7,001 nucleotides of DNA from Buchnera aphidicola (Ceratovacuna japonica) (GCA_024349705.1 AP026066.1:1-7001); one strand, 5' to 3'; shown: positions 1 to 6,673, counted from the stretch's first letter. Notes: generated by a model from the letters alone, not told the origin. Made by a program: numbers and translations.

Positions 1-1104
1 ATGATGATAAAAAAATTAAAAAAATATATAATAGCTTGTCTTCCAGGTGATGGTATAGGTCCTGAAGTAATGAAACAAGCTTATAAAATAATAGATATAT
101 TAAATAGTAAATATTTTTTAAATATATATTATAAAGAATTTCCTGTTGGTTATTATGCTTTTAAAAAATATAATACTGTAATGCCAGAAAAAACTATAGA
201 AGGATGTAAAAAATCTGATGCTATTTTATTTGGATCTGTAGGTGATAAAAATTATAAAAATTTATATAATAATTCTTTAGAAAAAGATTCATTATTGTTT
301 ATAAGAAAAAAGTTTAATTTATTTTGTAATATTAGACATGCAAAATTATATTCATATATAAAAAATTCTTCTCCTTTAAAAAAAAATATAATTAAAAACG
401 GTATTGATATAGTTTGCATAAGAGAATTAATAGGAGGAATATATTTTGGAAATTCTAAATTTAAATATAATAAAAATATGAAAATTCAATCTGCTTATGA
501 TACAGAAAAATATAGTAAGAATGAAATATATAGAATAGCAAAAATAGCATTCGAAATATCTAAAAAAAGAAAAAAAATACTTACATCAATAGATAAATCT
601 AATGTATTAAAAAGTTCAGTTTTATGGAGAGAAGTAGTAAATGAAGTTTCTTTAGAATATCCTGATGTAAAATTAAATCATTTATATATAGATAATGCTG
701 TTATGCAAATAATAAAAAATCCTAGTTCTTTTGATGTTTTATTATGTTCAAATATATTTGGTGACATAATTTCAGATGAATGTGCTGCAATAATAGGATC
801 TATTGGTATGCTTCCTTCAGCAAGTATAAATGAAAATGGTTTTGGATTATATGAGCCAGCAGGAGGATCAGCTCCAGATATTAAAAATTTAAATGTTGCT
901 AATCCTATAGCTCAAATATTATCTCTTTCTATGTTATTAAGATATTCTTTTAACAAAATAAAAATATCAAATAATATTAACAGTTCTGTAAAAAAAGCAT
1001 TGAAATTAGGATATAGAACTAAAGATATAAGTAACGGAAAAGATTATATTTCTACTGATGAAATGGGAGATATAATATCTAAAATTTTTATTAATATTAA
1101 ATAG
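1..1104 (+). CDS. leuB: 3-isopropylmalate dehydrogenase (LeuB)
   Basis: This cytoplasmic enzyme oxidatively decarboxylates 3-isopropylmalate with NAD+ to 2-oxoisocaproate, the third specific step of leucine synthesis. The 367-residue protein is close to the usual ~363 and collinear with enterobacterial LeuB. Visible motifs are LPGDGIGPEV (14-23), substrate-binding arginines R102, R112 and R141, Y148 in GGIYFG, the catalytic lysine K199 in SIDKSNVL, metal and substrate aspartates D231, D255 and D259, and the NAD-binding GSAPDI (289-294) with N301. These assignments rest on family knowledge. Two in-frame ATGs stand at 1 and 4; upstream sequence is outside the window, so the choice is open. H113 follows R112 where enterobacterial LeuB has proline. 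Several long A runs lie in frame (A9 at 378-386). leuC follows after 7 nt, so co-transcription is very likely. Confidence 0.97.
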   Translation: MMIKKLKKYIIACLPGDGIGPEVMKQAYKIIDILNSKYFLNIYYKEFPVGYYAFKKYNTVMPEKTIEGCKKSDAILFGSVGDKNYKNLYNNSLEKDSLLFIRKKFNLFCNIRHAKLYSYIKNSSPLKKNIIKNGIDIVCIRELIGGIYFGNSKFKYNKNMKIQSAYDTEKYSKNEIYRIAKIAFEISKKRKKILTSIDKSNVLKSSVLWREVVNEVSLEYPDVKLNHLYIDNAVMQIIKNPSSFDVLLCSNIFGDIISDECAAIIGSIGMLPSASINENGFGLYEPAGGSAPDIKNLNVANPIAQILSLSMLLRYSFNKIKISNNINSSVKKALKLGYRTKDISNGKDYISTDEMGDIISKIFINIK

Positions 1105-1111
1105 AGAAAAA

Positions 1112-2518
1112 ATGAAAAATAAAAAATATACTTTATATGAAAAATTGTATAATTCTCATTTGATATATGAGAAAAAAAATGAAACTCCTTTAATTTATGT
1201 AGATTTACATTTATTACATGAAGTAACATCTCCACAAGCATTTTTTTCTATGAAAAAAAAATCTAGAACTGTTAGAAATCCTAACAAAACTTTTGCAACA
1301 ATGGATCATAATGTTCCTACTAAAAAAAGAAAAATTAACAAATTTGAAAAAATGTCATACATTCAGATAAAAGAACTTATAAAAAACTGCAAATTTCATA
1401 ATATAAAGCTTTTTGATTTAGATCATCCTAAACAAGGAATAGTACATGTAATAGGACCAGAGAATGGATTAACATTGCCGGGTTATACAATTGTATGCGG
1501 CGATTCTCATACATCTACTCACGGAGCATTTGGAGCGCTTTCATTTGGTATTGGAACTTCTGAAGTAGAGCATGTTTTAACTACTCAAACTATTCCACAG
1601 ATAAGATATAAAAATATGCAGATAAAAATTTCTGGAAGTTTACCAAAATATGTTTATGCAAAAGATATTATTTTATATATAATAAAAAAATTAAGTACAT
1701 CTGCCGGAAATGGTCATGTTATAGAATTTTGTGGAGATACAGTATCTAATTTAAGTATGGAAAGTAGAATGACAATATGTAATATGTCTGTAGAATTAGG
1801 AGCAAAATCAGGTATAATATCTCCTGACAAAATTACTTATAAATATTTGAAAAATAGAAAATATTCTCCGAAAGGCACAAAATGGTTAAAAGCAAAAAAT
1901 TATTGGGAAACTCTAAAATCAGATAAAAATTCTTTTTTTGACAAAAAGTTTTATTTTAATGTGAAAAATTTATCTCCTCAAATAACATGGGGAACTAATC
2001 CTAATCAAACAATTGATATAAATAAAAAAATACCATTATTAAATAAATATAAAAATTATTATGAAAAAAAATGTGTAGAGAATGCATTAAAATATATGGA
2101 TTTAAATCCAGGAACATATTTAAAAAACACACCTATAGATAAAGTTTTTATAGGATCTTGTACAAATTCTAGAATTGAAGATCTAAGGTCTGCTGCAAAA
2201 ATATTAGTAAATAAAAAAGTTCATAAAAATGTTAAAGCTATAGTAGTACCAGGATCTAAATATGTAAAATTACAAGCAGAGAAAGAAGGAATAGATAAAA
2301 TTTTTATTGAATCAGGTTTTGAATGGAGACTTCCTGGATGTTCTATGTGTTTAGCAATGAATGATGATAAACTAAATTATGGAGAAAGATGTATATCTAC
2401 AAGTAATAGAAATTTTGAAGGAAGACAAGGAATAGGAGGAAGAACTCATTTAGCAAGTCCAGTTATGGCATCAGCTGCTGCAATATATGGAAAAATAGTA
2501 GACGTTAGAGAAATTTAA
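1112..2518 (+). CDS. leuC: 3-isopropylmalate dehydratase large subunit (LeuC)
   Basis: Large subunit of isopropylmalate isomerase, an aconitase-family [4Fe-4S] enzyme that with LeuD interconverts 2- and 3-isopropylmalate in the cytoplasm. At 468 residues it matches the enterobacterial length (~466) almost end to end. Visible are TLYEKL near the N-terminus, TMDHNVPT (63-70), VCGDSHTSTHGAFG (128-141), and the cluster cysteines C350 in IGSCTNSRIED plus C410 and C413 in LPGCSMCLAM. The C-terminal STSNRNFEGRQG segment is also conserved. All three cysteines are present, so the subunit should be able to hold its cluster. The ATG at 1112 lies 7 nt after the leuB stop. The purine stretch GAGA at 1104-1107, which begins with the last base of that stop codon, serves as a weak ribosome-binding site. 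This suggests translational linkage to leuB. It contains an A9 run at 1253-1261. Confidence 0.98.
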   Translation: MKNKKYTLYEKLYNSHLIYEKKNETPLIYVDLHLLHEVTSPQAFFSMKKKSRTVRNPNKTFATMDHNVPTKKRKINKFEKMSYIQIKELIKNCKFHNIKLFDLDHPKQGIVHVIGPENGLTLPGYTIVCGDSHTSTHGAFGALSFGIGTSEVEHVLTTQTIPQIRYKNMQIKISGSLPKYVYAKDIILYIIKKLSTSAGNGHVIEFCGDTVSNLSMESRMTICNMSVELGAKSGIISPDKITYKYLKNRKYSPKGTKWLKAKNYWETLKSDKNSFFDKKFYFNVKNLSPQITWGTNPNQTIDINKKIPLLNKYKNYYEKKCVENALKYMDLNPGTYLKNTPIDKVFIGSCTNSRIEDLRSAAKILVNKKVHKNVKAIVVPGSKYVKLQAEKEGIDKIFIESGFEWRLPGCSMCLAMNDDKLNYGERCISTSNRNFEGRQGIGGRTHLASPVMASAAAIYGKIVDVREI

Positions 2519-2552
2519 ATTAAAAATATAATTAGGATTAAACATTTACAAA

Positions 2553-3149
2553 ATGAAAAAATTTACAACACATACTGGAAGTATAATTCCACTAAATATA
2601 TCGAATGTAGATACAGATGTAATTATACCTAAACAATTTTTAAAAAAAATTACTAAATCTGGATTCGGAAAATATTTATTTTTCAATTGGAGATATATTA
2701 ACAATGATATTAATAATATAAATAAAAAATTTATATTAAATAGAAAAATATATAAAAATTCTAGTATATTAATTACAAGAGAAAACTTTGGATGTGGATC
2801 TTCTAGAGAACATGCAGTTTGGGCTTTAAAAGATTTTGGATTTAAAGTAATTATATCTTCTAGTTTTTCTGACATATTTTATAATAATAGTTTTAATAAC
2901 GGAATTTTGTTAATAGTACTACCAATATATATAATTAATAAAATATTTTCTATAATAAAAATAAAAAAAATAGTATTAGCGAAAATAAATTTAATTAAAA
3001 AATATATATTTGTAGAAAATGAAAAATATTTTTTTAAAATAAATTCTTTTTACCATTTTTGTATAGTAAATGGATTAGATAGAATAGACTATACTATGAA
3101 ATATAAAGACAAGATAGAAGAATATGAAAGAAAAAATGTATTTTATTAA
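2553..3149 (+). CDS. leuD: 3-isopropylmalate dehydratase small subunit (LeuD)
   Basis: Small, swivel-domain subunit of isopropylmalate isomerase; it completes the LeuCD active site. The 198 residues compare with ~201 in enterobacteria and alignment runs to the end. The diagnostic segments are NVDTD (18-22) followed by IIPKQFL, and ENFGCGSSREHA (77-88), which carries the substrate-contacting loop of the aconitase swivel domain. SFSDIFYNNSFNNG and the C-terminal GLDRIDYT segment are also kept. The centre and C-terminal third are rich in I, K and N, as expected under strong A/T mutation pressure, but show no break. It lies 34 nt after leuC. The only AGGA (2534-2537) is 15 nt from the ATG, farther than usual, so initiation may be weak or rely on ribosomes arriving from leuC. 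The subunit is needed in proportion to LeuC, which fits adjacent placement. Confidence 0.97.
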   Translation: MKKFTTHTGSIIPLNISNVDTDVIIPKQFLKKITKSGFGKYLFFNWRYINNDINNINKKFILNRKIYKNSSILITRENFGCGSSREHAVWALKDFGFKVIISSSFSDIFYNNSFNNGILLIVLPIYIINKIFSIIKIKKIVLAKINLIKKYIFVENEKYFFKINSFYHFCIVNGLDRIDYTMKYKDKIEEYERKNVFY

Positions 3150-3152
3150 AAT

Positions 3153-3170
3153 TTAATATTATAATATTAA
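3153..3170. repeat. 18-nt perfect palindrome in the leuD-leuA spacer
   Basis: TTAATATTATAATATTAA reads the same on both strands. It starts 4 nt after the leuD stop and is followed by a run of T (3193-3200). As RNA it could fold only into a weak A/U hairpin. Two TATAAT hexamers (3160-3165 and 3171-3176) also fall in or beside it, without a convincing -35 element. It could be a chance product of a nearly pure A/T spacer, a weak processing or attenuation point between leuD and leuA, or part of a separate leuA promoter. The 63-nt spacer encodes no leucine-rich leader peptide. Confidence 0.35.
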
Positions 3171-3200
3171 TATAATTATTTAAAAATATATTATTTTTTT

Positions 3201-3206
3201 TAAGGT
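3201..3206 (+). promoter_or_regulatory. Strong ribosome-binding site of leuA
   Basis: TAAGGT lies with its GG 7 nt before the leuA ATG, a good Shine-Dalgarno match and spacing. It is clearly better than the purine-only or distant sites in front of leuC and leuD, and it fixes the leuA start at 3213. The same ten bases, TAAGGTAAAT, also precede yqhA on the opposite strand. Confidence 0.7.
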
Positions 3207-3212
3207 AAATAT

Positions 3213-4754
3213 ATGAAAGAAAACATTATCATTTTTGATACTACATTAAGAGATGGAGAACAATCTTTACCTTATAGTTTAAATTCATCTAAAAAATTAA
3301 AAATCGCAATTTTATTAGAAAAAATGGGTGTTGATATAATAGAAGCAGGTTTTCCAATATCTTCTCCTGAAGATTTTAAATCGGTAGAAATAATTTCTAA
3401 AACTATAAAAAATAGTAAAATATGTAGTCTTGCTAGATGTATAAAAAAAGATATTGATGTTTCAGCTGAAGCTATGAGATTTTATAAAAATAGATCTTTT
3501 AGAATTCATTTATTTATTGGTACTTCTGATATTCATATAAAAAATAAATTAAAAAAAAATTTTAAAGATATATTAGAAATGTCTATTAAATCAGTTATAA
3601 GAGCTAAAAAATATACTGATGACATAGAATTTTCTTGTGAAGATGCTGGGAGAACAAAAATAGATAATTTATGTTTTATAATAGAGAACTTAATAAAAAA
3701 TGGTGTTACTACCATAAATATACCAGATACTGTAGGATATACAATTCCTTTAGAATTTTCAGAAATAATAAAAAAAATATTTAATAAGGTTCCAAACATA
3801 GATAAAGCAAAGTTATCAGTTCATTGCCATAATGATTTAGGAATGGCTTCAGGAAACGCTATAACAGCAATACAACATGGCGCAAGACAAATAGAAGGTA
3901 CAATAAGTGGAATTGGTGAAAGATCTGGTAATACAGCTTTGGAAGAAGTTATAATGACTATAAAAACAAGAAGTGATATATTAAATTTTAAAACTAATAT
4001 AAATTTTAATAAAATTTATAAAACTAGTAAAAAAATAAGTAAAATATGTAATTTTAATATTTCTTCTTATAAACCTATTATAGGAAACAATGCTTTTTCT
4101 CATTCCTCTGGAATTCATCAAGATGGAGTTTTAAAAGATAGAAAAAATTATGAAATAATTTCTCCTGAATCTATAGGATCTAAAAAGAAAAATTTTAATT
4201 TGACTTCTAGATCAGGAAGATCTGCAATAAAATTTTATATGGAAAAAATGGGATATTCAGATAAAGAATATAATTTAAATAAATTATATAACAATTTTAT
4301 AAAATTAACAGACAAACAAGGTAGAATTTTTAAATATGATTTAGAATCTTTAGCCTTCTTAAAGAAATTTTATAAAGAAAGTAAATATTTTAAGTTAATT
4401 GATTTAAAAATCTTTACTAAATATAATAAAAATAATAAAGTTTTAGTAAAATTAAAATGTGGAAACAAAGTAAAAGAAAAAACTTTTTTTAATAATTCTA
4501 ATATTATATATTTAATTTTTAACGTATTAAAAAAAATTTCTAATATAAAAAACATAAAATTGAAAAACTTTAAGTCTGAATCTAAGATGTATAAAAAAAA
4601 TATTTTTAGTCAAGTATATGTATGTGCTATTTATAAAAATATAAAATTTTATGGAAATGTTACTTCTTCAAATTTTATAAATTCTTATATATTATCTTTA
4701 ATAAAAATATTAAATAGTATAAGAAAATATAATAAAATTCATTTAATAAAATAA
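3213..4754 (+). CDS. leuA: 2-isopropylmalate synthase (LeuA)
   Basis: First committed enzyme of leucine synthesis; it condenses acetyl-CoA with 2-oxoisovalerate to 2-isopropylmalate. The 513 residues compare with ~523 in E. coli; the difference is mainly a shorter C-terminal tail. The catalytic TIM barrel opens with FDTTLRDGEQ (8-17, metal ligand D14) and carries SCEDAGRT, NIPDTVGYT, the metal-binding H204 and H206 in HCHNDLG, GIGERSGN with ligand N240, and SSGIHQDG (298-305). FKYDLESLAFL (from 373) leads into the C-terminal regulatory domain, roughly 385-510. In the family that domain binds leucine for feedback inhibition. Here it is lysine- and asparagine-rich and more diverged than the barrel, so retention of feedback cannot be judged by eye. 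leuA is last in the cluster, 63 nt behind leuD, with its own good ribosome-binding site, unlike the usual ABCD order. It contains an A9 run at 3551-3559. Confidence 0.98.
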   Translation: MKENIIIFDTTLRDGEQSLPYSLNSSKKLKIAILLEKMGVDIIEAGFPISSPEDFKSVEIISKTIKNSKICSLARCIKKDIDVSAEAMRFYKNRSFRIHLFIGTSDIHIKNKLKKNFKDILEMSIKSVIRAKKYTDDIEFSCEDAGRTKIDNLCFIIENLIKNGVTTINIPDTVGYTIPLEFSEIIKKIFNKVPNIDKAKLSVHCHNDLGMASGNAITAIQHGARQIEGTISGIGERSGNTALEEVIMTIKTRSDILNFKTNINFNKIYKTSKKISKICNFNISSYKPIIGNNAFSHSSGIHQDGVLKDRKNYEIISPESIGSKKKNFNLTSRSGRSAIKFYMEKMGYSDKEYNLNKLYNNFIKLTDKQGRIFKYDLESLAFLKKFYKESKYFKLIDLKIFTKYNKNNKVLVKLKCGNKVKEKTFFNNSNIIYLIFNVLKKISNIKNIKLKNFKSESKMYKKNIFSQVYVCAIYKNIKFYGNVTSSNFINSYILSLIKILNSIRKYNKIHLIK

Positions 4755-4779
4755 TATTTTTTATTAGATTTTTCTATAT

Positions 4780-4803
4780 AATGTTAATCTTTTCTACAAC
4801 ATT
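4780..4803 (+). terminator. Possible weak terminator hairpin downstream of leuA
   Basis: AATGTT (4780-4785) can pair with AACATT (4798-4803) around a 12-nt loop, 25 nt after the leuA stop. Only two further T residues follow, and the stem is short with two G-C pairs. It is the best candidate for a leuA transcript end on this strand, but it is weak by normal intrinsic-terminator standards. Confidence 0.25.
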
Positions 4804-4824
4804 TTAAATATATAATAAAAGAAA

Positions 4825-4835
4825 AATGTACACAA
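4825..4835 (+). repeat. Left arm of an 11-bp inverted repeat (AATGTACACAA)
   Basis: AATGTACACAA is matched exactly in inverted orientation at 4986-4996, 150 nt away. Three of its bases are G or C in a region with almost none, so the match is more informative than the surrounding A/T repeats. The palindromic TGTACA core makes each arm a potential protein-binding site by itself. Confidence 0.6.
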
Positions 4836-4958
4836 ATATAAAATCTTTCTATTAATTTTAATATAATAAATATTTATAAAAATTTTTATATTTTTAAAAA
4901 AAATAATAAAATTAGTTTAATAATATTTATATATAAAATATATTTTTATATTTATTTT

Positions 4959-4985
4959 TAAATATTTTATTATAAAAAATATTTA
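4959..4985. repeat. A/T hairpin, 10-bp perfect stem, abutting the inverted-repeat arm
   Basis: TAAATATTTT (4959-4968) and AAAATATTTA (4976-4985) form a perfect stem with a 7-nt loop. The hairpin ends exactly where the right inverted-repeat arm begins (4986). It sits 30-56 nt beyond the yqhA stop on the minus strand but is not followed by a T run there, so it is a poor intrinsic terminator for yqhA. It could help an A/T block extrude or melt, or be chance. Confidence 0.4.
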
Positions 4986-4996
4986 TTGTGTACATT
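4986..4996 (-). repeat. Right arm of the 11-bp inverted repeat (TTGTGTACATT)
   Basis: Exact reverse complement of 4825-4835. It stands 18 nt from the yqhA stop codon. A sequence one base away from the DnaA-box consensus, TTATTTACA, follows at 4999-5007, which alone is weak evidence in A/T-rich DNA. Confidence 0.6.
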
Positions 4997-5014
4997 ATTT
5001 ATTTACATATTATT

Positions 5015-5518
5015 TTATTTATTATATTTTTTTTTACTCATTTTATCTATATAAGCCATACCGAAAGCAGATATTATAAATGTAATATGTATTATTACAT
5101 ACCATATTATCTTTTTATCTAAAATTTTTTCTACATTCATAAATATCCTTAATAAATGTACTGAAGATATAGCTACTATAGAAGACGCTACTTTATTTTT
5201 TATTGAATTTACATCCATAGTTCCCATCCAACTTAATCTATTTTTATTCTTTTTTACTTTTTCCATTTTCATAATAAAATTTTCATATCCAGAAAACATT
5301 ACCATTACCAATAATCCACCAACTAATGCTATGTCTATTAAAGACAATACTATTAAAATTAATCCAGATTCTGACATGCTAAAAATTTCAGGAATTACTA
5401 AAATAACTTGTTGAAAAAATTTTAAAGTTAATAATACAAATCCAAAAGATAAACCAATATATACAGGAAACATCAACCATCTCGACGCGTATATTATATT
5501 AGCAATTATTTTTTCCAT
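5015..5518 (-). CDS. yqhA: YqhA, UPF0114 integral membrane protein of unknown function
   Basis: A 167-residue protein collinear with E. coli YqhA (~164), a UPF0114-family inner-membrane protein without an assigned function. Four hydrophobic segments can be seen at about 15-35, 53-75, 108-127 and 138-157. The best conserved stretches are ASRW (11-14), LIDIALVGGLL (60-70) running into VMVMFSGYENF (71-81), and KVASSIVAIS (109-118). A loop rich in lysine (84-93) and the basic tail SKKKYNK suggest cytoplasmic segments under the positive-inside rule. The start at 5518 matches the family N-terminus; TAAGGT (5536-5531 on the minus strand) lies upstream with a longish 13-nt gap. It converges on leuA and diverges from repA. 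Retention beside repA is typical of Buchnera plasmids, which implies a useful but unknown role. It is the most uncharacterised protein here. Confidence 0.95.
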   Translation of the reverse strand: MEKIIANIIYASRWLMFPVYIGLSFGFVLLTLKFFQQVILVIPEIFSMSESGLILIVLSLIDIALVGGLLVMVMFSGYENFIMKMEKVKKNKNRLSWMGTMDVNSIKNKVASSIVAISSVHLLRIFMNVEKILDKKIIWYVIIHITFIISAFGMAYIDKMSKKKYNK

Positions 5519-5719
5519 TTTTATAAATTTACCTTAACATTTTTATATATTTTATGTAAAATTTATAATACATTTTTTAAAAATATTAAAAAAATTTTGT
5601 TTAATTAATAATAATATATTTATATAAATATTTTAATTAATATTTAAGATTTTTATATAGAATATATAATTGTTATAATATATTAAATTTTTTTATTTTT
5701 TTAATTTAAAAATAATATT

Positions 5720-5748
5720 TTGATATTAATATTTAATTATTATAAAAT
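5720..5748 (+). promoter_or_regulatory. Possible repA promoter
   Basis: TTGATA (5720-5725) resembles a sigma-70 -35 element. TATAAA starts at 5741 (15-nt spacer) and TAAAAT at 5743 (17-nt spacer); neither combination is ideal. It would give an untranslated leader of about 60 nt before the repA ATG. Such hexamers arise often by chance at this base composition, so only the position supports it. Confidence 0.25.
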
Positions 5749-5808
5749 ATTTTACAAATTTTTTATTTTTTAAATAAAAAAATTATTCAACTAATTATTA
5801 CTTTTATT

Positions 5809-5812
5809 GAGA
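5809..5812 (+). promoter_or_regulatory. Ribosome-binding site that decides the repA start
   Basis: GAGA lies 6 nt before the ATG at 5819, a suitable Shine-Dalgarno position. It overlaps the TTG at 5807 that would otherwise be the most upstream in-frame start, so the ATG is preferred. Confidence 0.55.
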
Positions 5813-5818
5813 AAAATT

Positions 5819-6673
5819 ATGTGTTATAGAAAAAAATATATTTTTAATAAAAATCCTAAATTTATACCACCTAAAAAAGACAAATCAAGACCTATTTTTA
5901 TAAAATATGCTATGAAAATGGCTTCTTTAACAGATGTTGCTAGAAATGAATTAAACTATATAATACAACCAAAAAATCCAAATACTGGAGTTTTATTAAA
6001 AAGAAAAAGAAGATTAAATGAACATAGAGCATGCGCTATGAGAGCTATAGTAAAAGCAATGATATATCATTTCAACATTACATCAGACTTAGTTCAAGCT
6101 TCAGTAGAACAATTAGCTGATGAATGTAATTTATCTACTATTTCAAAAGCTGGTAATAAATCTATTACTAGAGTTTCTAGATTAATAACAGAATTTATGG
6201 AACCAATGGGTTTTGTATCATGTCAAAAAATTTGGGATAAAGTTATAGGTAACTATACTCCTAAAATGATAACTTTAACTCCTTTATTTTTTGAACTAAT
6301 AGGTATATCTTCTAAAAAATTAAATAATGCAAAAAGACAACAATTAGGATGGATAAATAAGGGTCTTGTAAAAAGAGGATTAAAAAAAATAACTTTCTTA
6401 GAAGCTAAAAGAATAGGAAAAGATAAAAGAATACGAGGAATATTAAAACATAGACATATGAAACATATTTTTTATAGAAAACAGATTAAAGCTAAAAAAT
6501 TTTTTTCTATGGATGAAAAAATAGCAAAACAAAAAATTTTAAGAGCATTAGTAGCGAGATATTCTGTGTTAGAATTAACTAATTTAGGTCCTAAAGGTTT
6601 AAAAAAGCAAATAAATATTGAATATTATTATTTAAGAAAATTAGCAATTTCTCCTATATCTAAATTTTATTAA
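5819..6673 (+). CDS. repA: RepA replication initiation protein, IncFII (RepFIIA) family
   Basis: Plasmid replication initiator related to RepA of IncFII plasmids such as R1 (about 285 residues); this reading gives 284. In the family the protein binds the origin just downstream of its own gene, largely in cis, and recruits host replication proteins. Similarity is visible in the N-terminal NPKFIPP region, in RRLNEHRACAMRAIVKAMIYHF, in SVEQLADECNLS followed by SITRVSRLI (a helix-rich DNA-binding region), and in TPKMITLTPLFFELIGIS. The C-terminal third is strongly basic, as in the family, and its last residues differ from R1 RepA. An upstream in-frame TTG at 5807 would add four residues, but the ATG at 5819 has a well-placed GAGA. 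repA reads away from yqhA toward the non-coding 3' region and, if the molecule is circular, toward leuB. No frameshift or stop is present. Confidence 0.95.
   Translation: MCYRKKYIFNKNPKFIPPKKDKSRPIFIKYAMKMASLTDVARNELNYIIQPKNPNTGVLLKRKRRLNEHRACAMRAIVKAMIYHFNITSDLVQASVEQLADECNLSTISKAGNKSITRVSRLITEFMEPMGFVSCQKIWDKVIGNYTPKMITLTPLFFELIGISSKKLNNAKRQQLGWINKGLVKRGLKKITFLEAKRIGKDKRIRGILKHRHMKHIFYRKQIKAKKFFSMDEKIAKQKILRALVARYSVLELTNLGPKGLKKQINIEYYYLRKLAISPISKFY

Larger units (their letters stand above)
4755..5014. other. Non-coding spacer between convergent leuA and yqhA
   Basis: This 260-nt spacer lies between the 3' ends of leuA and yqhA and has no credible ORF. Its first 100 nt contain ordinary mixed bases and a weak hairpin. 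From 4850 to 4987 only one base (G at 4915) is not A or T, and 4916-4987 has no G or C at all. An 11-bp perfect inverted repeat (4825-4835 and 4986-4996) brackets that block. Candidate roles are bidirectional transcription end, easily melted DNA, or the scar of an ancestral rearrangement. Confidence 0.8.
5519..5818. other. Divergent yqhA-repA spacer
   Basis: This 300-nt spacer, extremely A/T-rich, separates the divergent starts of yqhA and repA, so promoters for both should lie here. No ORF, leader peptide or G/C-bearing stem-loop is visible, and there is no recognisable counterpart of the CopA antisense RNA or Tap leader of classical IncFII plasmids. An 11-bp direct repeat, TTTAATTAATA, occurs at 5600-5610 and 5632-5642, 32 bp apart; its information content is low. 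Confidence 0.75.

Noticed and set aside
1044..1241. Minus-strand ORF of 65 codons across the leuB-leuC junction
   Set aside because: It lies opposite conserved LeuB and LeuC coding sequence, has low complexity and resembles no known protein.
2546..2875. Minus-strand ORF of 109 codons opposite leuD
   Set aside because: Antisense to the conserved LeuD core; its hydrophobic, leucine- and isoleucine-rich translation is what A/T-rich antisense reading yields.
3150..3212. leuL-type attenuator before leuA
   Set aside because: No short ORF with consecutive leucine codons and no G/C-rich alternative hairpins are present.
3533..3799. Minus-strand ORF of 88 codons opposite leuA
   Set aside because: Antisense to the LeuA barrel, with no ribosome-binding site or family resemblance.
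4370..4555. Minus-strand ORF of 61 codons opposite the leuA 3' part
   Set aside because: Antisense shadow with a low-complexity phenylalanine-, leucine- and isoleucine-rich translation.
5600..5642. Direct repeat TTTAATTAATA as iterons
   Set aside because: It is pure A/T, and TTAATTAA recurs at 6864-6871; such words are expected by chance in this composition.
5807..5818. TTG start giving RepA four extra residues
   Set aside because: The ATG at 5819 has a properly spaced GAGA site, and that site overlaps the TTG.
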